Shown: positions 35,986-47,864 of the stretch, in pieces
Position numbering within the stretch: position 1 is the first letter of the stretch
Layout: each line of letters opens with the position of its first letter
Source: Clitopilus passeckerianus
Taxonomy: Eukaryota; Basidiomycota; Agaricomycetes; Agaricales; Entolomataceae
Length of the DNA: 50,921 nt
Direction of reading: 5' to 3'
Assembly (NCBI GenBank): GCA_944990035.1
Contig: CALYLX010000122.1
Span: 1 to 50,921 of the forward strand
Made by a program: the position numbers and the translations under genes
The notes under the pieces: generated by a model
The model's input: only the letters and a program-made list of their open reading frames with translations
The model's database searches: none
Told to the model about the DNA's origin: nothing

Positions 35986-36647
35986 TTATTTACCGTACTC
36001 ATATTCCTTTTGGATTCCCCGACTGGCATGACTGCTTGCTTGTGATTTAATCATGATCATGCCAGTTATTCCTTCAAGATCCTGCAGCAATCTTAAGGAT
36101 GCGAGTGGATACCCCTATTACACTCAAGTCCCCTATCTTCATTGTCAATTCAAGCAAATTATTATACCCCACACACTCGTGTAATAATTTTTCAAATACG
36201 GCCTGGCCGGCGTCTCAAGATCGCTCGTACGCTTCGGTCGTATGCGCTCCTTTCACACACGTCTCTCGTTTTCCAACCATTTTTGTCAATCCCTGTGGAC
36301 GGACTTTCCCATTATGCTGTCAAGAACATTCACATACGCACAACGCCCTCTCCCCAAACTGTCAAACATATTATTTCACCATTCAATGTGTTCTCTAGCC
36401 CAATTGTGTCCTATATCAAATGATGCTCACGCAGTAGTTCATCATACTCATGTCTGTTTATTTCTCTAACCATCACGCTTGTCCTATTATTTGTTCAAAG
36501 TATTTAAAGTCTGGTTTCTTTTGTAAAAGGGATGTGTTCTGGGAAATGTCGAGTTGTACATAGCAACCCCTCGTTATAAAAGCGTGATTAGATTAGATCC
36601 GGCGGTTGATATGTTGCTCAGGATACGAGCTTTTGCCTCTTGCAGCC
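35986..36647. other. Intergenic, no gene seen
   Basis: AT-rich spacer between two same-strand genes, with short frames of 75-99 codons that lack motifs. It holds the 3' flank of the BNI4-like gene and the aminopeptidase promoter. Confidence 0.45.
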
Positions 36648-39336
36648 ATGACAGACCCAACGACTCAATCGAATTACTTGCAAGTCGCTACAGAACATAT
36701 CCAGCTTGACTGGAAGCTTCACTTTGATACGCAGAAGATATCAGGTTCTGCGACGCATCACTTGCTTGTGAAGGAGGATAATCCGAAGAATGTTATGTGA
36801 GATTTCCCTGGAGTTCAAGCCAAGCCATTCCGCTGATTTGATGTTAGCTTCGATACATGGGCTCTAGATATCTCTGAAGTTAGCCATGAAGGCAAATCAG
36901 TCAATGTAAGCGACCAATATCCAATACTCAAGGGACCCTCTTATTGATAGGTATCGCTGACCTGAATCTCCGATCTTAGTTTACTATTGGGGAGAAACAT
37001 GAAATTATGGGATCTGCCCTTGTTGTGGACCTCCCCTCTGGTCTGAAGAATGGAGACTATGTCGATGTCAAGATCGTGTATCAAACCACCGAAGGCTGCA
37101 CGGCTCTCCAGTGGCTTGACAAAGCGTACGTACTGCAGCTTCCGGCGACAGCTTCGATATCCTACCACTAATGTCTGCTTCAGACAAACGTCAGGAAAAC
37201 AGTTCCCGTATCTTTTTAGCCAGTGCCAGCCTATCTATGCTCGTGCTATTGTTCCCGTTCAAGGTACGCCCGATTTAACCTCTTCTCGAAGGCAGATCAT
37301 TGATTTTTCGATATCATTCCAGACAGTCCGTCGGTAAAGACTGTATGTTCTCGTGATCTCAGATCTTTTACCCCTCATCTAAGGATTATTCCGCTAGAAA
37401 TATAGTGCCAACGTCACTTCCACCCTCCCGGTCCTCCTCTCAGCTATCAGGCAATCTCCACCATCCGATGATGCTCCTCACGGAGGTAAGGAGATCGGAA
37501 AGGATGAAGTGACATATGTTTATGATCAGGTAGGTTGTACTTCTACGTGTTAGAAGGCCTGTTAACCCCTCGTGTATTAGCCTGTACCAATCCCATCCTA
37601 TTTGCTTGCTATCGCGTCTGGAAACATACATTACCGCGCATTCCCCCGACATGAGGACAAGGAGTGGAAGTCTGGCATCTGGGCAGAGCCAGAGCTTTTG
37701 GACAGGTCATACTGGGAATTCTCTGCCGATACAGCCAGGTAATGTGATGTCCTACAGAAGCATTTGAACCAAACTTTTACCTTATCGTCAGGTTCTTGGC
37801 AGCTGAGGAGAAGATTGTTACGCCCTATAGATTCGGTGTATACGATCTTCTTATCCTTCCGCCGTCGTTCCCCTACGGAGGAATGGTGAGTAAATATATA
37901 TTACCTTCAAAAGACAGGATTTACTCACCATTATACCAGGAAAATGCTTGCATCTCATTCCTGACTCCCAGTACGTCCCCAACCCTTCAATGAGCAAATG
38001 TTTGCTAATATCCCCTCCAGCTCTTTTGACTGGCGATCGTACTCTGGTCGATGTGGTCGTTCATGAACTCACTCACTCTTGGTTCGGCAATGGTGTAACG
38101 TATGTTCAGTTGCTTTTCCATTGGATCGATCTCTGACTGGATGGATAGGCATGCAAACGCTTCCCACTTCTGGCTGAACGAGGGATGGACCACGTACATC
38201 GAGCGTGTGCTCCAGGAGATCCTGCACACGCCTGCACACCGAGGCTTCTCTTTGTTATTGGTGCAAAGCGCTTGAAGATGAACTCAAACGATACGAAAGC
38301 AAGCCCAAATATCAGAGGCTGGTTATTGAGTTTGAAAAGGAAGATCCAGATGAAGCTTACAGCAGTATTCCTTACGAGAAGGGCGCCAATTTTATCCTTC
38401 ATCTAGGTAAGTAATGCTTGGAATACCTGGGGGCACGAATGATGGGCTTATCGATTGGTAGAACGCAAGATCGGCGGCCTCTATACCTTCCTCCCTATGT
38501 GAAGGATTACGTCAATACCTTCATGGGCAAGAGCATCACCACAGACCAATGGAAGGATCATCTCTACGCGCACTGGACCAAGCATGGTGGCCCCGAAAAG
38601 ATCAAGGCTCTCGACTCAGTCGACTGGGACGTGCGATTACCCTCTCTGTATTGCTACCAAAGCCTGGCGCTGACCTCTTGGTTTAGGCATGGCTACATGG
38701 AGAGGGCACCGAACTCCCTGTCAAGATGGAATATGATACAACTCTGGCCAAACAAGCATACGCACTCGCGGATAGGTGGGATAAAGCTCGCTCTACCGAA
38801 GATCCTTCGAAATTCGGGTTTTCCGCCTCCGATTTGGAAGGTTTCGACGGGAACCAGATAAGTATGTTGTTCGACCATGAAGCCATGAACCAAATGACTG
38901 AAACTGCTGCTTGAACTAGTTGTCTTCCTGGAACGCCTGCACTCTCAAACCCGCTCCCGCTGTCCCACATCAACCATCTTGGTGAGCTGTATGGTCTGTC
39001 GTCGACCCCCAATGCAGAGATCCGCTTGCGTTTCTACGAGATTGCCCTCGCAAACCACGGCTCTGAGGCCGCCAGGGCATACGCACCCAAAGCCGTTGAA
39101 TGGGTCGTTGGAGAGGATGGCACTGGAATCATCAAGGGAAGGATGAAGTTCTGTCGCCCGATCTTCAGGGAAGCCAACAAGGCGGACAGGAGATGGCTGC
39201 GAAGGTGTTTGAGAGAAAGAAGACAGAGTTCCACCCTATTGCCCGTAAACTGATTGAGAAGGTGAGTGAGATCAATCAATCTGGCACTTTGCAACTTGGC
39301 TTATTGGTGCATGAACAGGATCTTGGTTTGGTATAA
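36648..39336 (+). CDS. LAP2: Leukotriene A4 hydrolase-type M1 aminopeptidase, several frame breaks
   Basis: This is a zinc metallopeptidase of the M1 family (yeast Lap2). Fungal members act as aminopeptidases with a weak epoxide-hydrolase activity. ATG 36648 starts MTDPTTQSNYLQVATEHIQL. Landmarks: the exopeptidase motif GGMENACISFLTP (split by two introns), the zinc site HELTHSWFGNGVT followed by WLNEGWTTYIER (HExxH plus downstream Glu), AYSSIPYEKGANFILHLE, SITTDQWKDHLYAHW and a C-terminus ending LIEKDLGLV after a last intron. About 630 residues, the usual length. Five single-base losses are needed: T run 38251-38253, G near 38266-38270, C run 38493-38495, C run 38950-38952, G near 39184-39185. 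Between them the protein matches the family closely, so I read the breaks as sequence errors. It converges on the ArfGAP gene, 100 bp away. Confidence 0.9.
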
Positions 39337-39436
39337 AGATATTGAATGTGGGACCAAATGTATTTATCCTGGGACAAATCTAAGTCAACTACTGCCACGA
39401 AATAACCAAGGATGTCAAGAAAGTCATCGTTGTTGA

Positions 39437-40816
39437 TTACTTGAATCCTCCCCATAAGTCTCCAAACACGTCATCCTTCTTTTGGGTTGTGGCTGGAGCT
39501 GCAGAACCAAAGGCACCGAAAGGGTCATTTTGTTGCTGAGTAGAACCAGTGGCACCAGATGAACCCCAAACATCTGATGTGTTGAAGAGGTTAGTAGCAG
39601 CAGGCGCGGCAGGTTGTGAGGTCGGGTTGGCCCATAGATTTGGCTGTGCAGTCATGTTGGCGGGCGCTGCATTCCAACCAGAGCTTGCGCCCCATGCTCC
39701 GACGCCGTTATTGCCAATCATACTGGTCGGAGCTGGCTGAGCCTGGGGTGGTGCTGCCCATGCATTAGCTACACCCATCTGCGCAGTTCCTGAAAACTGT
39801 CCGAAAGGTGCTGCAGCTGCCTGGGCTGGTTGAGGTGTCGAAAAGAGCGATAGGATATCTTGCTTCACGTCCTTCTTAGGGGCAGCTTGAGGCTCTGGGC
39901 TAGCGGGATTTGAGGGAGGTGGGGCATGGAAGTCTAGCGAGAAGAGATCGTTTACGGGAGCCGCCGGGGCTTGAGGCTGCGCGGCGACGGCGGCAGGCTG
40001 AGAAGGAGGCGCAGCCGCGCGACCTGCAGACGCCTGAGGAGCATTGTTGAAGTTGCTGGAGAGAAGCTGATGTGTTTGCGGTTGGCGGGTAACGGTTGCC
40101 CGGGCTGATGCAGTCGTGGGTGGGGGAGCAGCTCTAGCAGTAGACGCAGCGGGTGCTGGAGCCGGCTGCTGCTGCTGTGTTGTAGGGCTCGCTACGCCAT
40201 CTTCAAGGATGGAGGGATCCGAAGGGGGAGGACCTTCTCGGGCCCATCTTTTGGACTCGTATTTTGAGCGAATAAAGGATTCCATTTTACTGCAGGGATT
40301 TTGTCAGATTGATCAGCAGCTAATCAAGACTGGAACATACTGATCGGGGGGAATGTGACCCGGTTTTAGGTGTGCTTCCCAATACAAGTTGGCTCTGTGG
40401 TTTCCCCACTTCTGGATGGACTGGGAAAGGCATCTATGATGAGAAAGGTCGTGTATCACTGAGGCTTCCACTCACATCCATTTGGTCTGGTGTCCAGGTA
40501 TCGAGGTCAATGGATTTGACTTTGCTGATGTGGGTGCCCATGCCACGATGTATGCCAGAACATCGGATACAGAGGTAAACGCCACTGAACATAAGAAGTC
40601 AGCTTCTGCTCTGGCCAGGATAATAAGCTACGCACAGGTTCCAAGAGGCCCATCGCGGGTCTGTTCAAGGTTGTTGATTTGGTGCTTGGCCGAGTCAAAT
40701 AAGTGATACGCACCATTCTTCTTGCAGTCTGCACAGACTTTGTTCTCAGGCCTCTTCACAAGCTCTCGTAGCGTTCTTGCGTTTCTTTCTGTGGTGGTTC
40801 TGTCTTGTCTAGACAT
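39437..40816 (-). CDS. ArfGAP (AGE2/SMAP-type GTPase-activating protein)
   Basis: It stimulates GTP hydrolysis by Arf on Golgi or endosomal membranes. Five minus-strand exons from ATG 40816 join in frame. The zinc finger is complete: [17 protein letters not shown] then [20 protein letters not shown], i.e. C-x2-C-x16-C-x2-C with the catalytic arginine in the RGMGTH segment. [15 protein letters not shown] and [20 protein letters not shown] follow, then [19 protein letters not shown] closes the domain at about residue 130. The remaining 270 residues are Ala/Pro/Gln-rich with [19 protein letters not shown] and [11 protein letters not shown]. Such DLF and NPF/DPF-like repeats usually bind clathrin adaptors. 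Stop TAA is at 39437-39439. No frame break was found. Confidence 0.93.
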
Positions 40817-41165
40817 GCTGGCGGTGGTGGTGTGAAGCTGAGTTGTAATTTCAAGAGTTGCTGATCCAAATCAAGCAACAATCACTTCAGCGCTTGGTTG
40901 AACGAGCCGTGAGCCAAGCTTCCGAGCCAAAAGCACACACAAGCAAAAATCAGCCAGTCTTTTGAATACCTTAGATGTATGGGGTATATGGACCCTTTGT
41001 GGAACTTATAGGACTGTATGTCCAACGCCGAATATTGGTGTATCTCAATCCATGGTCATTCCAGTTCGTCCCGAGTGTAGATTATTATAATAGAGGAGAG
41101 AAGATGGTGCAGTCATAAGTACCCTAGAGTATCGTAAAGAGCTTCGTTCCATCATCCCAAATACA
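40817..41165. other. Intergenic, no gene seen
   Basis: ArfGAP promoter side and 3' flank of UNC93-like copy 1. Confidence 0.4.
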
Positions 41166-43200
41166 TTAGTGCTTTTCGTTCTTGACTTCTTCGGCAGGGA
41201 GAATATGTCCTTCGTTATCCATGCGGGCACTGGAGCAGCATTCAGTATAAATCCTTGCAGCAAAGAAAGGGGAACATACAGAGCCTCCTCAGAGATATCG
41301 GTGGTCTCGTGCACACGAAGATGGATCATGGGCAAGGCGAAGACCAAGCCAGCAACAAGGATCACCCAGGTGGAGATGAAGATGTTCATGAAGCTATGAC
41401 GGAACAACCATGAGTACCCTACCAGTGAGATAAAAAATCCTGTGGACTCACGGAGTTTTGACAGCATCAGCACGCCATGCGCCAGCGGCACCAGCAGACT
41501 GGATGGACTTGTAGAATCCGGCGAAATGGGCAAGCTTGGCGGGGTCATTGGACATAGCGCCCATGAGCCAGTAAGCAGTTGATTGCCACATAGCATCCAA
41601 GATACCACAGAAAAGGTAGAGGAAGATCTTGCCAGGATATTCTGAGTCGGTGAAGTCGATCCGGTGCTCGTTGGCTTCCAGACTTTCGCGGGTGTACTCC
41701 CTACAACAAGGCGATGAGTCACAAGGTTATGGCTGGAAGTGATGAGACGTACTTTTGGTAGAAGTAGGCCCAGATGTGAACGAAGAAGACAGAACTTCCC
41801 CATCCGGCGAAGGCACGAGTGCGCCGTTTGAGTTGTTGCGATCGAGGAGGGCAGCAGTCAACAAGGCACCAACAATTTGAGCAAGCCAGTAAACTAAGTT
41901 GTTGAGTGCACGGGTACGGATGTTGAAGATGGCACCGTTGTAGTCGTTGAATTCTAAAGCTTAAAGTCAGTGAAAGGTTCGAATTCCAGGTAGAAGTGAG
42001 ACTAACGCCAGGTGTAAAACCAGTTGGAGGCGAAGAACATGGGGAAGAGGAGAACGATCATGGGGTCAGTCTTCAATGCGACGTATAGGCCGTAGAGTTC
42101 AGTCTTCCAAGATGGCTGGCGACCGGTGGTAACCTTCGTGCCATCTGTACGAAGCATCTTGTTAGGGTCGGCCATGGTCAGGGGAATGAGGACTCCCAAG
42201 CAGGTCAGGATGAGGAAACCAATCTGATAGCGCGTGAGGTCAGTTACATGAAGGTATCGAATGGTGCTGAAGACGAACATAGGTGCCATTACCGACTGAA
42301 ATGAGTGAGATCAAGTCAGCGTCCCTATCTTGTTTTGCATAGAACCCTAGCCTTACCAGCATTGGCCTAATAAGAAACAGTAAGTCAATGGCACCTGGGT
42401 CTAGGAGAGTGGAAACATACCGTGGAATTGATATTCTGTCCCAAAGCGACGGCCGCTCCGACAACACCTCCAAGGTTGAAAATGCCCCAGAAGATGGCAA
42501 TGAATTTACCCTTCTGGCCCTCGGTGGGATAGGCCATCATGAGCGAGCCCTGAGCAGTCCACAGAAGGCCAGCACAGACCCCAAGGATTGCACCAGCGGC
42601 AATGACGAATGCTCCAGCACCAGGGTGGATGTTGATCGCTAACGAAAACCTTGAGCCAAGAGCCGATGGGAACAGAAGAAGCCACTCACAGGTAAGAGCC
42701 GATGTAGAGAGCATAACCAGTTGTTCCGAGGAGGAGAGTCAGACGAGCACCCAATTTGTTGTTGATAGACCTATGGTAAGCTTCAGTCAAACACTTCGAA
42801 GAGCCTATTTGTAAACTCTCACCCAGAGAAGAAAGCAGTAGCAGCAAAGGTCGAATAGAGTGCGACGTTGGCGTTTGCACTCGTCTTCGAATCGACTTGA
42901 CCACCACCTCCCAATCCGTTCAAGGAGTTGAACAGACCTGTGAAACAACCTCGTTAACGGGATGCCCGAAGCACAAACGAGAACAGGAACGGGACTGACC
43001 AGGACACATGAAGCACACGAAACCAACCATGCATACCTATGAGACATGACAATGAATACGTGCCGAACAAGAAAAGTGAACACTGAAGATACCTGGAAGA
43101 TAGGATGGTAGTAGAGGCCTTTGAGGCCAGCAGGCCGCTCATAGACCTGAGAGGCAGCGCTGCTAACAGATCCCTTTTCCTTGTCGGTGACGTCGCTCAT
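41166..43200 (-). CDS. UNC93-like major-facilitator membrane protein, copy 1
   Basis: This is a fungal UNC93-like (DUF895) polytopic membrane protein of the major facilitator superfamily; the substrate is unknown. ATG 43200 starts MSDVTDKEKGSVSS. Family stretches: GFVCFMCPGLFNSLNGLGGG, GYALYIGSYL, GLLWTAQGSLMMAYPTEGQK, GKFIAIFWGIFNLGGVVGAA, ADPNKMLRTDGTKVT, MIVLLFPMFFASNWFYTWR and DAMWQSTAYWLMGAMSNDP. A 10-nt exon (42357-42366) links ALGQNINST to VGNGTY. The C-terminal intron joins EEAL to ARMDNEGHILPAEE and a stop at 41166-41168. Reading on without that intron would give a longer, less conserved tail. One frame break near 41840 is fixed by one base (GATCCGC) and then gives LKRRTRAFAGWGS. Copy 2 lies in tandem, 1.3 kb away. 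Confidence 0.88.
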
Positions 43201-44535
43201 GCTGGGCTGCGTGTTAGGGGATAGTTATCGAAGAAAGTCCCAGACAGCCTGCATATAAGAGAAATTGGACTCCATGCAAATCCCACGGGTGAGAGGCTGA
43301 ACCATCTGACAAGGCAGACACATCCACAAGATTGTCAGGTAGCTGAGGGTTGCGCTAAGATGGAGTTAGGCCGCTGTTGCAAATGGGAAGCGGGACTGTA
43401 TTTCCGAACATATGTACCATTCTTTCGGCGGTTTGTGGTGATCGGTAACACATGGTTCTCGTCTCGTGCACGAGCGGATGTCGGTCCAAATACCCGTATG
43501 GTAATTGCTATCCGCCTTGCAAAGAATAAAAAACTCCCATATAAAAAGAGGCTCGATCATATCTCGATAGGCGGCTCTTTTGGCCCTTGCTCTCCTTTTG
43601 TAACCATTGACTCCTGTCTCAGTTTCAGAGATTGAGGTTGATTAGCTTGAATGAGGCCAAGAACGGTACCTTCTCTCTCGAGTCCGAACAATATGGTGAA
43701 CAACGCGTTCGACATCGTGGTCCTCGTTGCGCACGCTGGACTTTGCGTTTAGCCCCCAGATCCATCTGCTGGAGGAATGGGATCAAAGTCCACATGTGGA
43801 ATGATCGATTTGGGTTCTCGAGGTGGCTGAGAAGAATTGAAAGTCGGTGCCTTGTGACCTGATTTGCTCTGCACCTTCACATATGATGGACAGGAGTACC
43901 GTGTGCGATACGGAGCAACATGGTGTCCATGACATTTCGCATAGAAATTTGTATACTATGTGATAAGGGCTCCATCTAGAAAAGGCAGCCTGTGACTATC
44001 TAACTATCTGAAGGTTTTGCAAGCTGCCATGCTGATTCCCCCCGAGATTGAGGCGGAAAGAGCCAGGTGCATGCGAGATAACCTTCACCTCCATCTGCAA
44101 TGTGCATTCACTCGTCTTCGCCCGAAACGCCAGCCAGGCACATCTTCTCGTCCGAACGTCGCGAGCATAACGGCAGGTCAATTTTGGACGCAACCCTCGC
44201 ACTCACGACAAGGGTAAGGCCAAAATATCGCAGGTCTTTGGCAGGTAGACCTCATGAACTTGCCCTGATACATATGGATTATCGTCCAACATGTCATCGC
44301 GGAGACTAACTCAGGCAGTGGCACTAGGCGATACCAATCTTCATGATTAGCCCCTGAGAGGCGCACGATTCTGTATATGCACCCGATGTACCGACTGTAA
44401 CACTTGTTTCATATTCAAATTCTGAAGGACAATAGACGGCGAGGAACGGTTGGTGGCACAAGTGATGAGATATTTGGCCCAAAATCGTATTGAGACTGCA
44501 GAAGAATAAAAATACACTCATAAGGTTAGTATAAA
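43201..44535. other. Spacer between tandem UNC93-like genes
   Basis: No gene is visible. This contains the promoter of copy 1 and the 3' flank of copy 2. I see no transposon ends or repeat that would explain the duplication. Confidence 0.45.
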
Positions 44536-46856
44536 TTAAGAAGTGTGGCTACCTCTACTGGAGCGCCTCATTTCAAACTTTGCATCACGGTAATCACCAA
44601 CACCACCGTCCCTGTCATGCGCCTGTTCCGATTCTAGGACGTACTCATCCCCACTTGCGTCCACGCTATGTACGTGTCCAGCGTCGTCCATACGTGCTCT
44701 AGAAGCAAATCAATTGAGTAACGAAGTCAAGTGATCAACCGCTTAAGGTGACGTGGACGTACAGAACTTCATCAGAGTAATCGGTGTGTTCTTTCACTCG
44801 GAGATAAATCATTGGAAGAGCGAACACGAGTCCTGCCACGAGCAACACCCATGTTGAGATAAAGATGCTCATGAACCTGTTAGCGAGCGCAATAAAAGCC
44901 AAACGTTGAGCATAGATTCATTCGTGAAAGAACCCCAGTCGCTTACGGGATCTTGACAGCGTCTGCTCGCCATACGCCTGCGCCGCCAGCGGATTGGAAA
45001 GATTTATCTGTTTGTAGGAGAGAACAGGTAAGCTTGGTGTTGTGTTCAGAGTATGAGAAGGACGTACAAAAGCCAGCGAAGTGAGCAAGCTTAGCTGGGT
45101 CGTTCGACATTGAACCCATTATCCAGTATGCGGTAGTTTGCCACATTGCGTCCAAGAGCCCGCAGAAAATATACAGCCATATCTTCGCAACGTATCCAGG
45201 GCCGGAAATATCGAGTTTGTCTGAGTCAGGAGGAACACTTTCTCGTGTGTAACCCCTAGAAATAGTTAGTTCGCGTGTCGAAGTCCATGCTGAACGATGG
45301 AAAGCATACTTTTGGTAGAAGTACGCCCACACGTGGACGATGAAGACCATAATAAGCAAGATTCCCCATGCTACAAAGGCTCGCGTACGGCGCTTGATGG
45401 AAGGTTGATCGAGGAGGAAACCAATGGATATTGAACCGACAATCTGAGCTAACCAATACACAATGTTATTCAAGGATCGTGCACGAATGTTGAATAGGGC
45501 GTTATTATATTCGTTGAATTCTGATGGTGTGTAAATATTAGAGGGATCTAGCATTGCGTTTGTAGGAGGGACAACTTACGCCACGTATAAAACCAATTGG
45601 AGGTAAAGAACATCGGGAATAGAAGAACGACCATCGGGTCGGTTCTCAAGGTGAGGTAGAGACCGTAGATCTCCACTTTCCACGAGGGATGTCGCGGAGA
45701 GGTCACTTTTGTACCATCCGTCCGGATCATCTTATTTGGATCCGTCATGAGTAGAGGAATAAGCACCCCAACTAGGGTAAGGACCACGAAGACGATCTAG
45801 AAAGCGAAGTTATTAATAGCAGCCCTTTTAATAGCCGTACCAAAGACCTACGTATGTCCCGTTGTTGACTATAGGGCACGAATATATGAGTAATTTGGCT
45901 GGTATTGGAGAGGTCTCGTGGTTTACCTGAGTTTGTCTACGAAGGGTCTATTATTCAGTAGGGCGCGGTCATGACAGCAAGCTGTTAGCATACCTTGGAG
46001 TGTACGTTCTGTCCGAGAGAAACAGCAGCACCAACAACGGCACCCAGATTGAAGATAGCCCAGAACACGCCAATGTACTTCCCTTTCTGGGTTTCCGTGG
46101 GGTACGCCATCATGAGCGATCCTTGGGCCGTCCACAGGAGCGAGGCACAAATGCCAAGAATGCAACCGGACGCAATGACAAAAGGACCTGCATTCGGATG
46201 AATGTTAACCGCACTGTGAATTTGGCCGTCAGCCAGCCATCCGAATAAGTTGGAAACAAACTCACAGGAAGGATCCGATGTACAAGGCATATCCGGTGCT
46301 CCCCAGTAGCAGCGCACGTTTCGCACCGATTTTATTTGTCACCGACCTGAAATTTACTTTAGACATCATCAAGGCATGAATATTAGGGGTAAATTACCCA
46401 GCGAAAAAAGCGCCAACAGCAAATGTTGCGTAGAGTGCTGAGTTCGCATTTGCGCTTGTGGTCGAATCCACTTGTCCTCCAGCACCGAGGCCGTTAAGAG
46501 CGTTGAATAGACCTAGAAAATAACGCATCTAGCAAGGGTTCAATCAGAGCGGAAAGTTACCAACCTGGACACATGAAGCAGACAAACGCCAACAGAGTGA
46601 CCTATGTACAACAGCGATTAGCGATAATGCTAGGAAGTATGAATCCACGAAGATAAAGCCTTTGTTCAGGATTTCTTCGATTACTTACCTGTACCAGTGG
46701 ATTATTGCGCACCCTGCCCCATCCCCTCATCGAGTCTGACGGTGTCCCCTGTCGAACATGAGTGGGTCCGACTTCTTCGCTGCTTGGGAGCCCATGCCGT
46801 CGGCAAATCTCCTTCTCATTCTCAGTGTTTGCAGCTGCCGTCTCTGTGCGTTCCAT
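44536..46856 (-). CDS. UNC93-like major-facilitator membrane protein, copy 2
   Basis: This is the tandem paralogue of copy 1, same strand, with the same exon order. ATG 46856 starts MERTETAAANTENEKEICRR. Matching stretches: LFNALNGLGAGGQVDSTTSA, GYALYIGSFL, LLWTAQGSLMMAYPTETQKG, TDPNKMIRTDGTKVTSPRHP, MVVLLFPMFFTSNWFYTWR, SIKRRTRAFVAWGILLIMVF and DAMWQTTAYWIMGSMSNDPA. Its 10-nt exon (45927-45936, ACAAACTCAG) gives HSK-TNS-VNNGTY. The last intron joins DEVL to ARMDDAGH at the same place as in copy 1. The C-terminal tail is longer and more acidic, with DEYVLESEQAHDRDGG, and ends at TAA 44536-44538. I found no frame break. The two N-termini differ, so the copies are not a recent duplication. Confidence 0.88.
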
Positions 46857-47864
46857 CGTCAAGGAAAACCGAAGAATGTGCGTTCAATGAACGCAATGTA
46901 TTAGACTCGGTTACACAGAGGTTGCTTCAACGTGGGGGTGGGGATGTGGAAGCAATGTGAGAAGCGAACTTGACGACTTGAGAATAAAACCTTTGATGGG
47001 TCGCAAAGCCACCTGATCACCCTAAAGGGTTCGGGAGACTAATTTGACCTACGGCGTTAGGAGGTGTACGGAATCCTGGTCGCGAGATATCGACTAGTCG
47101 GAGGTAAATCCTATATAGATAAGGCACGCCGAGTCCGCTGGGGTTGATTCTGAGGCGGGGAGCATTCGATGTCAGTAAAACTTCTATTGCGCATTGTGGG
47201 TCGCGCCTCATCTGACCCCACTCACTTATGATAGCTAGAGGAGATGCCACGATAGAGCATATGATAAACGTTCTTATGTTTGGGAACCTAGTAATGGCAT
47301 GGGATCAAAAAATATAAAATCAGATCAAGCAACCGGCAGATCAGATTACTGCCTAAATTCAGCCAATATCCAGGAGGCACGGAAATAGGCTCTAGCCTGG
47401 AGGCTACATAAATGGCAGGCTTGGTCTGCATCCTACCAGTTTCAATGCTCTGGAACGGTTTCACATATCCTGTGAGGGCGTTCGCCACTGGCCGTGTATT
47501 AGGTTGTGTGAGAGCAGCGTCGCTTCTGGCTAAGATCCGAGTACCTGGGCAGCACCTGAGAGACCATTTTCACGATTTTCAAACATCTTCACAAGCGAAG
47601 AGCTGGATGAAAAGATGCTCCGTTCATTATGCAGATGACGGCTGGAGGCTTTAGCTTGAGAATCTCTTCGCCTGAGAAAAGCGACTCGGTGCGACAAAAG
47701 GAGATGCTGTAGTCGGTCACGTGGCTCAGCATCCTTATGGACGTGATCGAAGTTCGAGTTCGCTGTTCGACAACGTGAGTGCGGTAACCTCTTCGCGTGT
47801 GCTCGTATTCCACGGATTCTGCAGCTGTACTCAAGTGATCCTACTCAAAGGTCTACAAGAGAAA
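46857..47864. promoter_or_regulatory. Divergent intergenic region, UNC93 copy 2/Aurora
   Basis: This 1-kb spacer between divergent starts holds both promoters. One CACGTG lies at 47718-47723. No gene is seen. Confidence 0.4.
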
